NCBI GenBank assembly: GCA_039030075.1
Contig: JBCCEW010000011.1
Coordinates: 62,001-126,000 of the forward strand
Length of the DNA: 64,000 bases
Direction of reading: 5' to 3'
Origin: Myxococcota bacterium
GTDB taxonomy: Bacteria; Myxococcota_A; UBA9160; SMWR01
Below the pieces are notes generated by a model. It was not told the origin of the DNA and searched no databases. It was given only the letters and a program-made list of their open reading frames with translations. A program made the position numbers and the translations under genes. Positions 8,813 to 17,315 of this stretch are shown here, one piece after another (position 1 is the stretch's first letter; each line of letters opens with the position of its first letter).

Positions 8813-9550
8813 ATGGCGAAGGCAACCACCGAGGAGCTCGAAGACCGCGCGCGACGCCTGCGGGCCCTGCTCGAACGCGAGCCCGCCGACGCCACCACCT
8901 GGTTCACGCTGGGCCGCGCCCTCATCGATCTGCGGCGCTGGGACGACGCCCGGGACGCGTTCCGGGAGGCGCTGGTCCACGATCCCGAGTACACCGCCGC
9001 CCACCGCGATCTGGGGCGGGCCCACCTCGAACTCGGCGACGCGGAAGCGGCAGCCCGCGTCCTCGACGGCGCCCTCGAGCTGGCATCGCGGAAGGGCGAC
9101 CTCCAGACGCGCCGGGAGATGGAGGTGTTTCTCGCGCGCGCCGAGAAGAGCCTGGGACGCCCCCCGCGCGAAGCGGCCGCCCCGGCACCGGCCCAGGCGA
9201 CCGACGCACCGCGTCCCGTGAACCCCGAGGCGAAGGCGCTCTACCGCGAGGGCTTCGACCATTTCGCCAACGACCGACACGAGGAAGCCATCGCGCTCTA
9301 CGAGAAGGCCCTCGCGCTCGACCCCGAGCTCGCGATCGCGTGGAACGGGCTCTCCCTCGCCTATCGCCAACTCGGCCAGCTGGATCAAGCGATCGCAGCC
9401 GGGCGCCGCGTGATCGAACTCGAACCCGACGACGCGCTCGGCCACACGAACCTCTCCATTCTCTATATGCGCAACGGGCTGATTCCCGAGGCCGAGGAGG
9501 AGAAGGCCATCGCCATGCAGCTCCAGATGCGCGCCGCCGGGCGACGCTGA
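8813..9550 (+). CDS. TPR-repeat protein
   Basis: 245 residues containing at least four tetratricopeptide repeats in two blocks (about 8-110 and 135-240), split by a Pro/Ala-rich linker. Units such as WFTLGRALIDLRRWDDARDA and LGQLDQAIAAGRRVIELEPD are clear. It has no signal peptide or enzyme domain, so it is probably a cytoplasmic protein-protein scaffold. A TAGGGT box ends 7 bases before the ATG. The O-methyltransferase gene follows 12 bases downstream, suggesting one transcript. The partner is unknown. Confidence 0.85.
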   Translation: MAKATTEELEDRARRLRALLEREPADATTWFTLGRALIDLRRWDDARDAFREALVHDPEYTAAHRDLGRAHLELGDAEAAARVLDGALELASRKGDLQTRREMEVFLARAEKSLGRPPREAAAPAPAQATDAPRPVNPEAKALYREGFDHFANDRHEEAIALYEKALALDPELAIAWNGLSLAYRQLGQLDQAIAAGRRVIELEPDDALGHTNLSILYMRNGLIPEAEEEKAIAMQLQMRAAGRR

Positions 9551-9562
9551 GCCGCGCTTCCC

Positions 9563-10222
9563 ATGAACGAGAAGACCCTCGGACTCTCGCCGGAGCTCCA
9601 GGCCTACGTCGTCGATCAGCTGCCGGGGAACGATCCGGTGGTCGACGCGTTGATCGCCGAAACCGAAGCGCTGGGCGGCGTGCGCATCATGCAGATCGCC
9701 CCGGAGCAGGGCCCCTTCCTCGCCATGCTGGTGAAGCTCCTCGGCGCGAAGCGCTGCGTCGAGGTCGGCACCTTCACGGGGTTGTCCGCCCTCTACGTGG
9801 CGCGCGCGCTCCCCGCCGACGGCACGCTGCTCTGCTGCGACACCAGTGAGGAGTGGACGGCGATCGGCCAGCGACACTGGAAGCAGGCGGGCGTCGCAGA
9901 CCGCATCGAGCTGCGGATCGCACCGGCCATCGAAACCCTGCGCAGCTTGCCGCGCGAGCCCCATCTCGACTTCGCCTTCATCGACGCCGACAAGACCGGC
10001 TACCACGACTACTACGAAGAGATCCTCCCGCGCTTGCGACCCGGCGGGCTGATCGTGGTCGACAACGTGCTCTGGTCCGGGAAGGTGATCGATCCGACCG
10101 TCACCGACGCGGATACCGAAGCGTTGCGCCGCTTCAACGCCCACGTCGCCGCCGACGACCGCGTCGAGAACGTGATGGTCTCGGTCAGCGACGGGCTGAC
10201 GCTGGCGCGCCGCGTCGCCTAG
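9563..10222 (+). CDS. Class I SAM-dependent O-methyltransferase (caffeoyl-CoA OMT family)
   Basis: 219 residues, the usual length of this cation-dependent family. The SAM-binding loop is VEVGTFTGLSALYVA, the acidic residue and metal site appear in FIDADKTGYHDYYEE, and the substrate-side VVDNVLWSGKV motif follows. Such enzymes methylate catechol-like hydroxyls on diverse small molecules; the actual substrate is unknown. It follows the TPR gene closely. Its TAG stop overlaps the stop of the convergent rluA-type gene in one CTAG. Confidence 0.9.
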   Translation: MNEKTLGLSPELQAYVVDQLPGNDPVVDALIAETEALGGVRIMQIAPEQGPFLAMLVKLLGAKRCVEVGTFTGLSALYVARALPADGTLLCCDTSEEWTAIGQRHWKQAGVADRIELRIAPAIETLRSLPREPHLDFAFIDADKTGYHDYYEEILPRLRPGGLIVVDNVLWSGKVIDPTVTDADTEALRRFNAHVAADDRVENVMVSVSDGLTLARRVA

Positions 10223-11193
10223 CCGCGGGCGCGCAGGTCGGCGAGCACCACCGCAAAGTCCGGCGGATCCGGGCTCTCCGCCGCTACGTCATCGACGCAC
10301 AGCGACGCCGCGTGCAGCAAGTGGCGGGTGGCCGTCGTCGGGTCCGGCGCCTCGCGCGTCTCGGCGTAGGTTCGGTCGCCGGCGAGCGGGTGCCCCTCGT
10401 GGGCGAGGACCGCGCGCACCTGGTGCAGGAACCCGCTGGTCGTCTCCACCTCGAGCAGGCTGGCCTCGGCGAAGCGTTCGAGCACGCGCCAGCGGGTGGT
10501 CGTCTCGCGGGCGTTCTCCTGCTCCTTCGGACGGGCGACCCGCACGAACGCCGGCTGGTGTCGCGCCACGACCAGGGGAAGCCGGCGCTCACCGTCCGTC
10601 GCGAGGGGCCCGCGGACGATCGCCCGGTAGCGCTTCTCGACGCGGTGCTCCCGAAACGCCTGACGCAGCACCTGCCAACGGGTTTCCTCGGTGGCGAGCA
10701 GCAGTGCGCCCGAGGTGTCGACGTCGAGCCGGTGCACCACACCGCTGCGCAAGGCGCCCTCACCCACCCCGTGGATCTCGGGGTGACGCGCCGCGACCGC
10801 GTTGAGGACGCAGCCGCCCTCTTCCGGCGACAAGGGATGAACGGGAACGCCGGCGGGCTTGTCGACCGCGAGCCAGCCCGGACCCTCGGCGAGCACCGTG
10901 AGCGGGGCGCCCGGTTCTGGCGCGGCTCGCTCGTCTTCGGGCCGGGGGGCGTCGTCCACCTCGACCTGCTCGCCCGCGCGCAGCGCCAGCCCTTTGGCGC
11001 TCCCGGTCTGGGGGGTGCCACCGATCCGGACCGCACCGCGGGCCAGTAGCCGTCGCACGGCGGCTCGCGAGAGCGAGAGGCGCTCGGCCAGCCAGGCATC
11101 GAGCCGCCGTCCCGCGTCCTCACGCGGCACCTCGAAGCGCTGGCCGCCCCCATCGGCCGCGGTCTGCGGCAGGCCTTCCTTCGCTTCGGTCAT
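10219..11193 (-). CDS. RluA-family 23S rRNA/tRNA pseudouridine synthase
   Basis: 324 residues. An N-terminal S4 RNA-binding domain (about 25-85) precedes the RluA catalytic domain. The catalytic Asp157 lies in the invariant HRLDVDTSG motif, and the later HQVRA(V)LAHEGHPLAGD motif is intact. It isomerises uridine in rRNA or tRNA, but whether it is RluC, RluD or another specificity cannot be told. ATG at 11193 is preceded by a near-perfect TATACT box (11201-11206 on the minus strand) only 7 bases away, suggesting a leaderless mRNA. The reading frame remains open far upstream, but that part is antisense to cimA. Confidence 0.92.
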   Translation of the reverse strand: MTEAKEGLPQTAADGGGQRFEVPREDAGRRLDAWLAERLSLSRAAVRRLLARGAVRIGGTPQTGSAKGLALRAGEQVEVDDAPRPEDERAAPEPGAPLTVLAEGPGWLAVDKPAGVPVHPLSPEEGGCVLNAVAARHPEIHGVGEGALRSGVVHRLDVDTSGALLLATEETRWQVLRQAFREHRVEKRYRAIVRGPLATDGERRLPLVVARHQPAFVRVARPKEQENARETTTRWRVLERFAEASLLEVETTSGFLHQVRAVLAHEGHPLAGDRTYAETREAPDPTTATRHLLHAASLCVDDVAAESPDPPDFAVVLADLRARG

Positions 11194-11231
11194 GGCGCGC
11201 AGTATAGGGAGGTCGCGTTCCCGGGTCGGAA

Positions 11232-11259
11232 TTGACAGGGGGTCGCGCACCGTCACACT
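11232..11259 (+). promoter_or_regulatory. Putative sigma-70 promoter of the citramalate synthase gene
   Basis: A perfect -35 TTGACA (11232-11237) is followed after 16 bases by CACACT (11254-11259). Transcription would begin near 11266, giving a leader of about 15 bases before the GTG start at 11281. A CGGAG ribosome-binding sequence lies in that leader. It faces away from the TATACT box of the divergent pseudouridine synthase gene. Confidence 0.5.
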
Positions 11260-11280
11260 TCCGGCCCGGAGATCCCACCT

Positions 11281-12828
11281 GTGCCGCGCCTCGACCCCAA
11301 CCGCGTCCAGATCATGGACACCACCCTGCGCGATGGCGAGCAGACGCCCGACGTCGCCTACACGCCCGCCGAGAAGCTCCAGCTGGCGCGCATCCTCCTG
11401 ACCGAGGTGAAAGTCGACCGGATCGAGATCGCCTCGACCCGCGTCTCGAAGGGGGAGCGCGAGGCAGCGCGGCTGATCACCGACTGGGCGCGCAAGAAGC
11501 GGTTGCTGCCGCGCGTCGAGATCCTCGGCTACTGCGACGGGCGGGCCTCGGTCGACTGGATCGCCGCGACCGGTGGTCGGGTCATGAATCTCCTGGTGAA
11601 GGGTTCCGAGGAGCACTGCCGCGGGCAGCTCGGCCTCGACCCCGAAGAACACCGCCATCGCGTGGCCACGACCGCGAAGAACGCGAAGCGGAAACGCATC
11701 CTCGCGAACGCGTACCTCGAAGACTGGTCGAGCGGGGTTCGGGATTCCTTCGACTACGTGTTCTCGATGGTGCAATGCCTGCGCGAGAGTGGCGTCGAGC
11801 GCGTCTACCTCGCCGACACCCTCGGCGTTCTCTCCCCCGAAGACGTCCAGCGCTACGTCGGTCTGATGACCGCCACCTGGCCCGACACCCTCTTCGAGTT
11901 CCACGCCCACAACGACTACGGCCTGGCGAACGCCAACTGCCTGGCCGCGGTGCGCTCGGGCGCGCGCGGCGTTCACACCAGCGTGAACGGCATGGGAGAG
12001 CGCGCCGGCAACACGCGTCTCGCCGAAGTGGTCGCGACGCTCCACGACCACACGGACTGGAAGACCGGCGTCGTCGAGAAGCGGCTCTCCTCGATCTCGC
12101 GACTGGTGGCGACCTTCAGCGGCAAGGACGTCGCCTCCAACGCGCCGGTCGTCGGCAAGGACGTCTTCACCCAGACCGCCGGCATCCATGCCGACGGCGA
12201 CGCGAAGGGCGATCTCTACGCGAGCGAGCTCGCGCCCGACCGCTTCGGCGAACGCCGCCGCTATGCGCTCGGCAAGCTCTCGGGGAAGGCCTCCCTCGAC
12301 CACAACCTCAAGAACCTCGGCATCGTGCTCCCGAGCGATGATCGCGAACTCGTGTTGCAACGGATCATCGACCTCGGTGACAAGAAGCACACGGTGGTCG
12401 CCGAGGACCTGCCCTACATCATCGCCGACGTGCTGAAGACGCCCGAGCACCAGCGTATTCGCGTCAAGGACTACCGGGTCGAAGTGTCGACCGAGGGAGC
12501 CCCGCACGCGGAGGTGACGCTCGCCTACAAGCGCCGCACGGCGAAGGCGAAGGCGGGTGGCGACGGCGGCTACGACGCCCTGATGTCGGCACTGCGCAAG
12601 GCCGCGAAGAAGCTCGAGATCGAGGTGGCGCGACTCGCCGACTTCCGGGTGCGCATCCCCCCCGGAGGCCGCACCACCGCACTGGTCGAGACGCTCATCA
12701 CCTGGCGACCCGACGACCCGGAGGTCGACTCGTTCTCGACCCTGGGCGTCGACTCGGACCAGCTCCACGCGGCCGTGATCGCCACCGAGAAGATGCTCAA
12801 CGCGCTGGCGTCCCCACGCCGGCGCTGA
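11281..12828 (+). CDS. cimA: (R)-citramalate synthase, CimA type
   Basis: 515 residues of the HMGL-like/LeuA superfamily. The catalytic start is MDTTLRDGEQTP, metal ligands are in FHAHNDYGLANAN, and the FTQTAGIHADGD motif and a complete C-terminal regulatory dimerisation domain (about 390-510, with VRIPPGGRT) follow. From memory of the family, segments such as EIASTRVSKGE, LEDWSSG and GKLSGKASL match the Leptospira-type citramalate synthase more closely than LeuA. It condenses pyruvate with acetyl-CoA to citramalate, the threonine-independent entry into isoleucine synthesis. The GTG start at 11281 is the first in-frame start after the promoter. The C-terminal domain suggests isoleucine feedback control. 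Confidence 0.85.
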   Translation: MPRLDPNRVQIMDTTLRDGEQTPDVAYTPAEKLQLARILLTEVKVDRIEIASTRVSKGEREAARLITDWARKKRLLPRVEILGYCDGRASVDWIAATGGRVMNLLVKGSEEHCRGQLGLDPEEHRHRVATTAKNAKRKRILANAYLEDWSSGVRDSFDYVFSMVQCLRESGVERVYLADTLGVLSPEDVQRYVGLMTATWPDTLFEFHAHNDYGLANANCLAAVRSGARGVHTSVNGMGERAGNTRLAEVVATLHDHTDWKTGVVEKRLSSISRLVATFSGKDVASNAPVVGKDVFTQTAGIHADGDAKGDLYASELAPDRFGERRRYALGKLSGKASLDHNLKNLGIVLPSDDRELVLQRIIDLGDKKHTVVAEDLPYIIADVLKTPEHQRIRVKDYRVEVSTEGAPHAEVTLAYKRRTAKAKAGGDGGYDALMSALRKAAKKLEIEVARLADFRVRIPPGGRTTALVETLITWRPDDPEVDSFSTLGVDSDQLHAAVIATEKMLNALASPRRR

Positions 12829-12865
12829 TCGGGCCCACCCCGCCGCTTCGGTAGACTCGGCGCGC

Positions 12866-13831
12866 ATGAAGGCTCCCGCGCCCCTCGGGCGAATCGTTCT
12901 CGCTGGCGTGGCCTGGCTCGCGCTGGCCTGCGCGGGATCGCCCGAGATCGACCCGCGCTATCGGCCCGCCGCCAGCGTGCTCGAGATCATCGCAGTGCTG
13001 GAGCGCCACGTCCCGGACGACACCTATCGGTTTCCGCCGGCGCGCGACTTCACCGAGCGCAACGTCTACCGCAGCACACTCTTGCGACTCGAGAACCTCG
13101 AGCGCCTGCACGAGAGCGCACTGCGCGCCGGCCACTTCGACGGCGCGATCGCCTTCGCGAAAGCGCGCTCCCTCGAACGGCTGCGCGCATTCGACCTGGC
13201 CGCGATCGCGTACCGAAGGGCCGCCGAACTCGAGCCGACGCTTTCCGCAGAGGCGCAGCGCAGCGCGGCCCTCTGCGACGACCTCCATGCCGCCGCCACC
13301 GCCCCCGACTTCCTCGCGACTCCGGCGAGCGCCGGCGTCGTCACGCTCCCCAGCGTGGAAGCGGCCCTCGACGCATTCGAGACCCGCGCGGAAGCCTTGG
13401 AACAGCTGCTCGCCGACGCCGGAGACACCCACCATCGACACGTGATCCGCGAGGAGATCGAACGCCTCGACCTGACGCGTGCGCGTCACTTCCGACGCCT
13501 GCGCGATTGGATCCCCGACGGTGGCGTGCGCGCGGCCGGGGAGCTCGAACGCGTGGCCCTGCGGCACCAGGAGAGCAAGTTCGCCGCGCGACATCTCCTG
13601 GCGCTGGCCGACCTCTACGCCGACCTCGCCGTCGAGTACGTCGAGGCCCACCCGCCCGAAGGGCTGCGCTTCGATCCGGGAGACTTCCGCGATCTGGTCG
13701 AATCGGGTGCACGGATCTACGAGATGGTCGCCGCGCGCGATGGCACCCCGGAGCGCATCGAAGCCAGGCGGCGCCTCGAAGCCTTCCTCGCGTTCTCCCT
13801 CTCCGTCGATCGGGATCGGTTCGCGCCGTGA
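12866..13831 (+). CDS. Putative outer-membrane lipoprotein, helical
   Basis: 321 residues beginning with a signal sequence and lipobox (WLALAC, Cys at residue 23), so it is probably lipidated in the outer membrane. The rest is Ala/Leu/Glu/Arg-rich and helical, with a TPR-like stretch (AIAFAKARSLERLRAFDLAA) near residues 95-130; no named domain is recognised. A TAGACT box lies 8 bases before the ATG. Its TGA overlaps the GTG of the next lipoprotein gene (GTGA), so the two are coupled and probably work together. Confidence 0.78.
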   Translation: MKAPAPLGRIVLAGVAWLALACAGSPEIDPRYRPAASVLEIIAVLERHVPDDTYRFPPARDFTERNVYRSTLLRLENLERLHESALRAGHFDGAIAFAKARSLERLRAFDLAAIAYRRAAELEPTLSAEAQRSAALCDDLHAAATAPDFLATPASAGVVTLPSVEAALDAFETRAEALEQLLADAGDTHHRHVIREEIERLDLTRARHFRRLRDWIPDGGVRAAGELERVALRHQESKFAARHLLALADLYADLAVEYVEAHPPEGLRFDPGDFRDLVESGARIYEMVAARDGTPERIEARRRLEAFLAFSLSVDRDRFAP

Positions 13832-16053
13832 GGGTCGGGTGCCTCGTCTTCGCCGCCGTGGGTGCGCTCGCCTGCCAGTCGCCCGCCGCCCTTCCCAGCG
13901 GTGCCCCGATCGGCGGGACGCCGCGCTTCGCGCCGGTCGTCCCCGATGCCATCGACCACGCCGCCGCCGATCTCGCGGCCGCGGCGCTCACGGGAGATCC
14001 CGCCCAGACCGCCGCGGCCCTCGGGCGCTTCGAGAACACCTCGACGCTCGGCGCGAGCGAGCACGACACGACAGGCCTGGGCGCGCTGGCCGAGGAAACC
14101 GCGAACGCCGTGCTCTTCCCGGGGAGAGCGGGCCGGGACGCAACCGCCCGCCTGCTCGAACGCCCCGACGTCGACGCGGCCACGCGAGAACGGCTCGAGC
14201 GCACGCTGGCCGACGACCCGCTGCTGCTGGCCGAGGCGCGACTCCGCGACGCGCGCTTCGTCGATGTGGCGCGTGTCTTCAATGCGGTCTCGGCCCCGGT
14301 GGGTCGCTCGATCTCCAACGCGACCCTGCTGCCCTACAGCCTCGGCCGGGCGCTCGCGCGGGTGGCGATCGATGTCGCCCGGGAAGATCCGCTGCCGCTG
14401 CGGCGCCGCCAGGCCCTCGCCCACTGGAAGGAGTTCCGACGCCGCTACCCGGATGCGGCCGAGGCCGCCGATCTGGACGCCGAGATCGCCGACTACCAGC
14501 AGGCCTGGCACGAGACCCAACACGATCGCGCGCTCGGGCTCGCAGACGACGCCCACGATGACGGGCGCCCACGCGCCGCCCGCCTCTACGCGTTGCGCGC
14601 CCAGCGACACCAGGCCAGCGAGGAAGTCCGCGACGCCCTCGACCGGGCCGACGCCGCCATCGATCGTCAGGATCGCGAACGCGCCCACGCCCTCACCTTC
14701 GAAGCCGCCGACGCCGCACGCGAGCCGCCCTTCGTCGCGGGCGAACGCGAGGCGGTGCTCGCTGCGCTCGGTGCGAAGACACCCGAAGCGGCCGAGATCC
14801 CGGCGCTCGCCGACGTCGTGTCGTTCCGGGCGACCACCCGCGACCGGGACGCATCGGAGAGCTGGGAGCAGCTCACCGCGCTGGCGACGGACGACACGTC
14901 GGTGATGGCGCGTCATGCGACGGCGCTCCTCCAGGACCCCGTGCGCAACGCGCGCGGTGCCTTCGAAGCAGAACGCACGCTGGAACGCCGGCGGACGGCG
15001 ACGTACGTGCTGCTCGGCCCGCTCGCCAGCGGCCCCAGCGACGCGCCCCTCGGCGCCCTCGAGTACCTGCTCGACCTCCCGTCGCGCGTCCAGGGGGCGA
15101 GCCTGCTGCCCTTCCGACTCGTGGGGCTCCCGTGGCGCGACCCGACGCGGGGGGAGCGTCGGATGGCGGTCCACGCGCGACGCGCCCTCGAGACAGCGCG
15201 CGACGATGCGGAGGCGCGGCGGATTCGCGCCTGGCTCCTCGACTTCGAGAGCCGCCGGGGGAACGCGATCGGCGCCCTGCGTCTCGCCGAAGCCCAGCCG
15301 GACTTCGACGAAGCCGAGCTCGACGCGCTGCGCGACCAGGCCGCCGAGCAGGCCCTGGGCGTGGCACGCGCCGAGCAGCGGCGCGACCTGCGCGGCACCC
15401 TGCTGACCACCGTCGCGCGCAGCTACCCGGAGAGCCGCGCCGGCGCCGAGGCCGGGCGCCTGGCCCGCGAGCTCGCCCTCGAGCGCGGCGGCCCCGAGAT
15501 TCGGCTCTCGCGCGGGTTCCTGCTCGAGAACCCGGGCGTCACGGGCCCGCGCGGGCTCGATCTCGCCCCCGCGCTGCTCGACGAACGCCTCGACAACGGC
15601 GAGCTCCACACGCAGGGCGTGGTCTTCGTCGGCGGCCGCGACCTCCTCGTCCACGTGGTCGCGGCGGGGGAGGACGAGGACGCCGAACCCGAGACCCTGA
15701 ACGCACGCCTTTCGAAAGAGCACCTGGGTCGGCTGGTCGCGCGCCTCGAAGAGACCAGCTTCCGCAACTCACTGCTCGACACCGACGATGCGCTCGAAGC
15801 GAACCCGCAGCGCGACGTCTGGTTCGAGCGCGCGCGGCTCGGGCTCGACGAACGAGACGACGCGAAGCCGGGCAGCGAGGCGCGCTTCGACTATCGCGGC
15901 ATGCGCGAGCGCTACGGGATGGTGCGCAGTCGCGAGTCGATCCTGCCCGTCGAGCTCGTGCTCCAGGGGTCGCTCGCCGACCTCACCCTCGGCGCGTTCC
16001 CGCGCCTGCGTCCGCCGCGCGAAACGCCCGACGCGGTGCTCTACCGGGAGTAG
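13828..16053 (+). CDS. Large helical lipoprotein of unknown function
   Basis: 741 residues from a GTG that overlaps the stop of the preceding lipoprotein gene. The signal peptide ends in a lipobox (GALAC, Cys16). The long middle part (about 100-560) is almost entirely short amphipathic helices of TPR/Sel1-like character, with repeated RA-rich units. Residues about 600-740 are more beta-like. I recognise no enzyme motif. The gene overlaps the end of the convergent glcF gene by 13 bases. A scaffold role at the outer membrane is a guess from composition only. Confidence 0.75.
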   Translation: MRVGCLVFAAVGALACQSPAALPSGAPIGGTPRFAPVVPDAIDHAAADLAAAALTGDPAQTAAALGRFENTSTLGASEHDTTGLGALAEETANAVLFPGRAGRDATARLLERPDVDAATRERLERTLADDPLLLAEARLRDARFVDVARVFNAVSAPVGRSISNATLLPYSLGRALARVAIDVAREDPLPLRRRQALAHWKEFRRRYPDAAEAADLDAEIADYQQAWHETQHDRALGLADDAHDDGRPRAARLYALRAQRHQASEEVRDALDRADAAIDRQDRERAHALTFEAADAAREPPFVAGEREAVLAALGAKTPEAAEIPALADVVSFRATTRDRDASESWEQLTALATDDTSVMARHATALLQDPVRNARGAFEAERTLERRRTATYVLLGPLASGPSDAPLGALEYLLDLPSRVQGASLLPFRLVGLPWRDPTRGERRMAVHARRALETARDDAEARRIRAWLLDFESRRGNAIGALRLAEAQPDFDEAELDALRDQAAEQALGVARAEQRRDLRGTLLTTVARSYPESRAGAEAGRLARELALERGGPEIRLSRGFLLENPGVTGPRGLDLAPALLDERLDNGELHTQGVVFVGGRDLLVHVVAAGEDEDAEPETLNARLSKEHLGRLVARLEETSFRNSLLDTDDALEANPQRDVWFERARLGLDERDDAKPGSEARFDYRGMRERYGMVRSRESILPVELVLQGSLADLTLGAFPRLRPPRETPDAVLYRE

Positions 16054-17315
16054 GCGCGGTCCAGGAGCTCCACCGGGTGCAACACTTCGGCGCGCAGACC
16101 GCGCGCCGTCGCCCCAGCGCGCAGCTGCATCAGGCAGCCCGGGTTCCCGGTCACGATCAGGTCGGGGTCCGCCGCAGCCAGGGCGTCCATCTTGCGCGCG
16201 AGCACGGCCTGGGACATCTCGGGCTGGGTGAGGTTGTAGGTCCCGGCGGCACCACAGCACGCGGTGGGCTCGGCGTGTTCCGTCAAACGGAGGCCGGGAA
16301 TCTGCGCCAACAGCCGCCTGGGAGCGTCCGCGACGCGCTGGCCGTGCACGAGGTGACAAGGATCGTCGTAGCAGACCCGCGCCTCGATGCGTCGGTCCGG
16401 CGGGCGCAGCCCCACCTCGTCGAGCACCGCGCAGACGTCGCGCGACTTCTTCGCCAGCGGTTCCCCTTCGCCAGGCATCCAGTGACCGGCATCGCACAAG
16501 GCCGCACCGCAGCCGGCCGAGTTGGTCACGACCGTGTCCACCTCGGCGAAGGCCCCGAGGTTCACTCGGGCGAGTGCGACGGCGGTGTCGCGATCGCCTG
16601 CGTGTGCCTGCAGCGCGCCGCAGCAACCCTGGTCGTCGGGTACCACCACCTCGAGGCCGTTGCGCGCCAGCACGCGAAGGGTCGCAGCGTTGATGTCCGC
16701 GAACGCCTCGGACATCACGCAGCCGCGCAAGAAGCCCACCCTGCCACGCTGCTGGCCCTGGGCGGGAATCCGCGTCGGCGGTGTGCGTCGCTCGGCGCGA
16801 GAAGGCACCCGCGGCAACAGCGCCTGGGCCTCTCGCAGCCGCGGGGGCAGCATCGCGCCCACCGCGCGATCGAGGCCGAGCCGCTGGGCGAAGGCGAGCA
16901 GGTCGAATGCCAGCCCCAGGCGCGCCCGATGCGGGACGAGGTGGCGCAGCAGGAAACGCTCGATCCGGGCCGGCCAGTCCTCGCGCAGGCCGGCGAGCCG
17001 CACCTCTTCGCGCGTGCGCTCGAGCATCGCGCCGTACTGCACACCGGATGGACAAGCGGTCTCGCAGGCACGACAGCCGAGGCAGAGGTGCGCCTCGTCC
17101 CGGGCGAGTTCGCCGAGGGGAACCCGCTGCTCGGCGATCCCGCGCATCAAATAGATCCGGCCCCGAGGCGACGACGACTCGCGCCCGGTCGCGCGATAGG
17201 TCGGACAGCTCGTGAGGCACAGCCCGCAGTGCACGCAGTCGAGGGCCCCCTCGTAGATGTCGTCCCAACCGCGACGGATCGGGGGACAGACCGGCGCTTC
17301 CTCGGACGCGCTCAC
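16041..17315 (-). CDS. glcF: Glycolate oxidase iron-sulfur subunit GlcF
   Basis: 424 residues. Two [4Fe-4S] ferredoxin-type clusters are bound by CVHCGLCLTSCP and CLGCRACETACP near residues 33-90. Two CCG domains follow (QGCCGALQAHAGD and TACCGAAGTYN), as in GlcF and heterodisulfide-reductase-like subunits. It passes electrons from the flavin subunits to the membrane quinone pool as glycolate or another 2-hydroxyacid is oxidised. The GTG start at 17315 overlaps the stop of glcE (GTGA). Gene order glcD-glcE-glcF matches E. coli. Confidence 0.93.
   Translation of the reverse strand: MSASEEAPVCPPIRRGWDDIYEGALDCVHCGLCLTSCPTYRATGRESSSPRGRIYLMRGIAEQRVPLGELARDEAHLCLGCRACETACPSGVQYGAMLERTREEVRLAGLREDWPARIERFLLRHLVPHRARLGLAFDLLAFAQRLGLDRAVGAMLPPRLREAQALLPRVPSRAERRTPPTRIPAQGQQRGRVGFLRGCVMSEAFADINAATLRVLARNGLEVVVPDDQGCCGALQAHAGDRDTAVALARVNLGAFAEVDTVVTNSAGCGAALCDAGHWMPGEGEPLAKKSRDVCAVLDEVGLRPPDRRIEARVCYDDPCHLVHGQRVADAPRRLLAQIPGLRLTEHAEPTACCGAAGTYNLTQPEMSQAVLARKMDALAAADPDLIVTGNPGCLMQLRAGATARGLRAEVLHPVELLDRAYSR

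Noticed and set aside
11194-12867. Upstream extension of the pseudouridine synthase frame over cimA
   Set aside because: The added part is antisense to cimA. The ATG at 11193 is preceded by a TATACT box and begins the S4-domain protein at the usual length.
13717-15723. 668-residue open frame on the minus strand, opposite the large lipoprotein gene
   Set aside because: Composition is Gly/Arg/Val with no signal, start signal or domain, while the plus strand has a lipobox and translational coupling.
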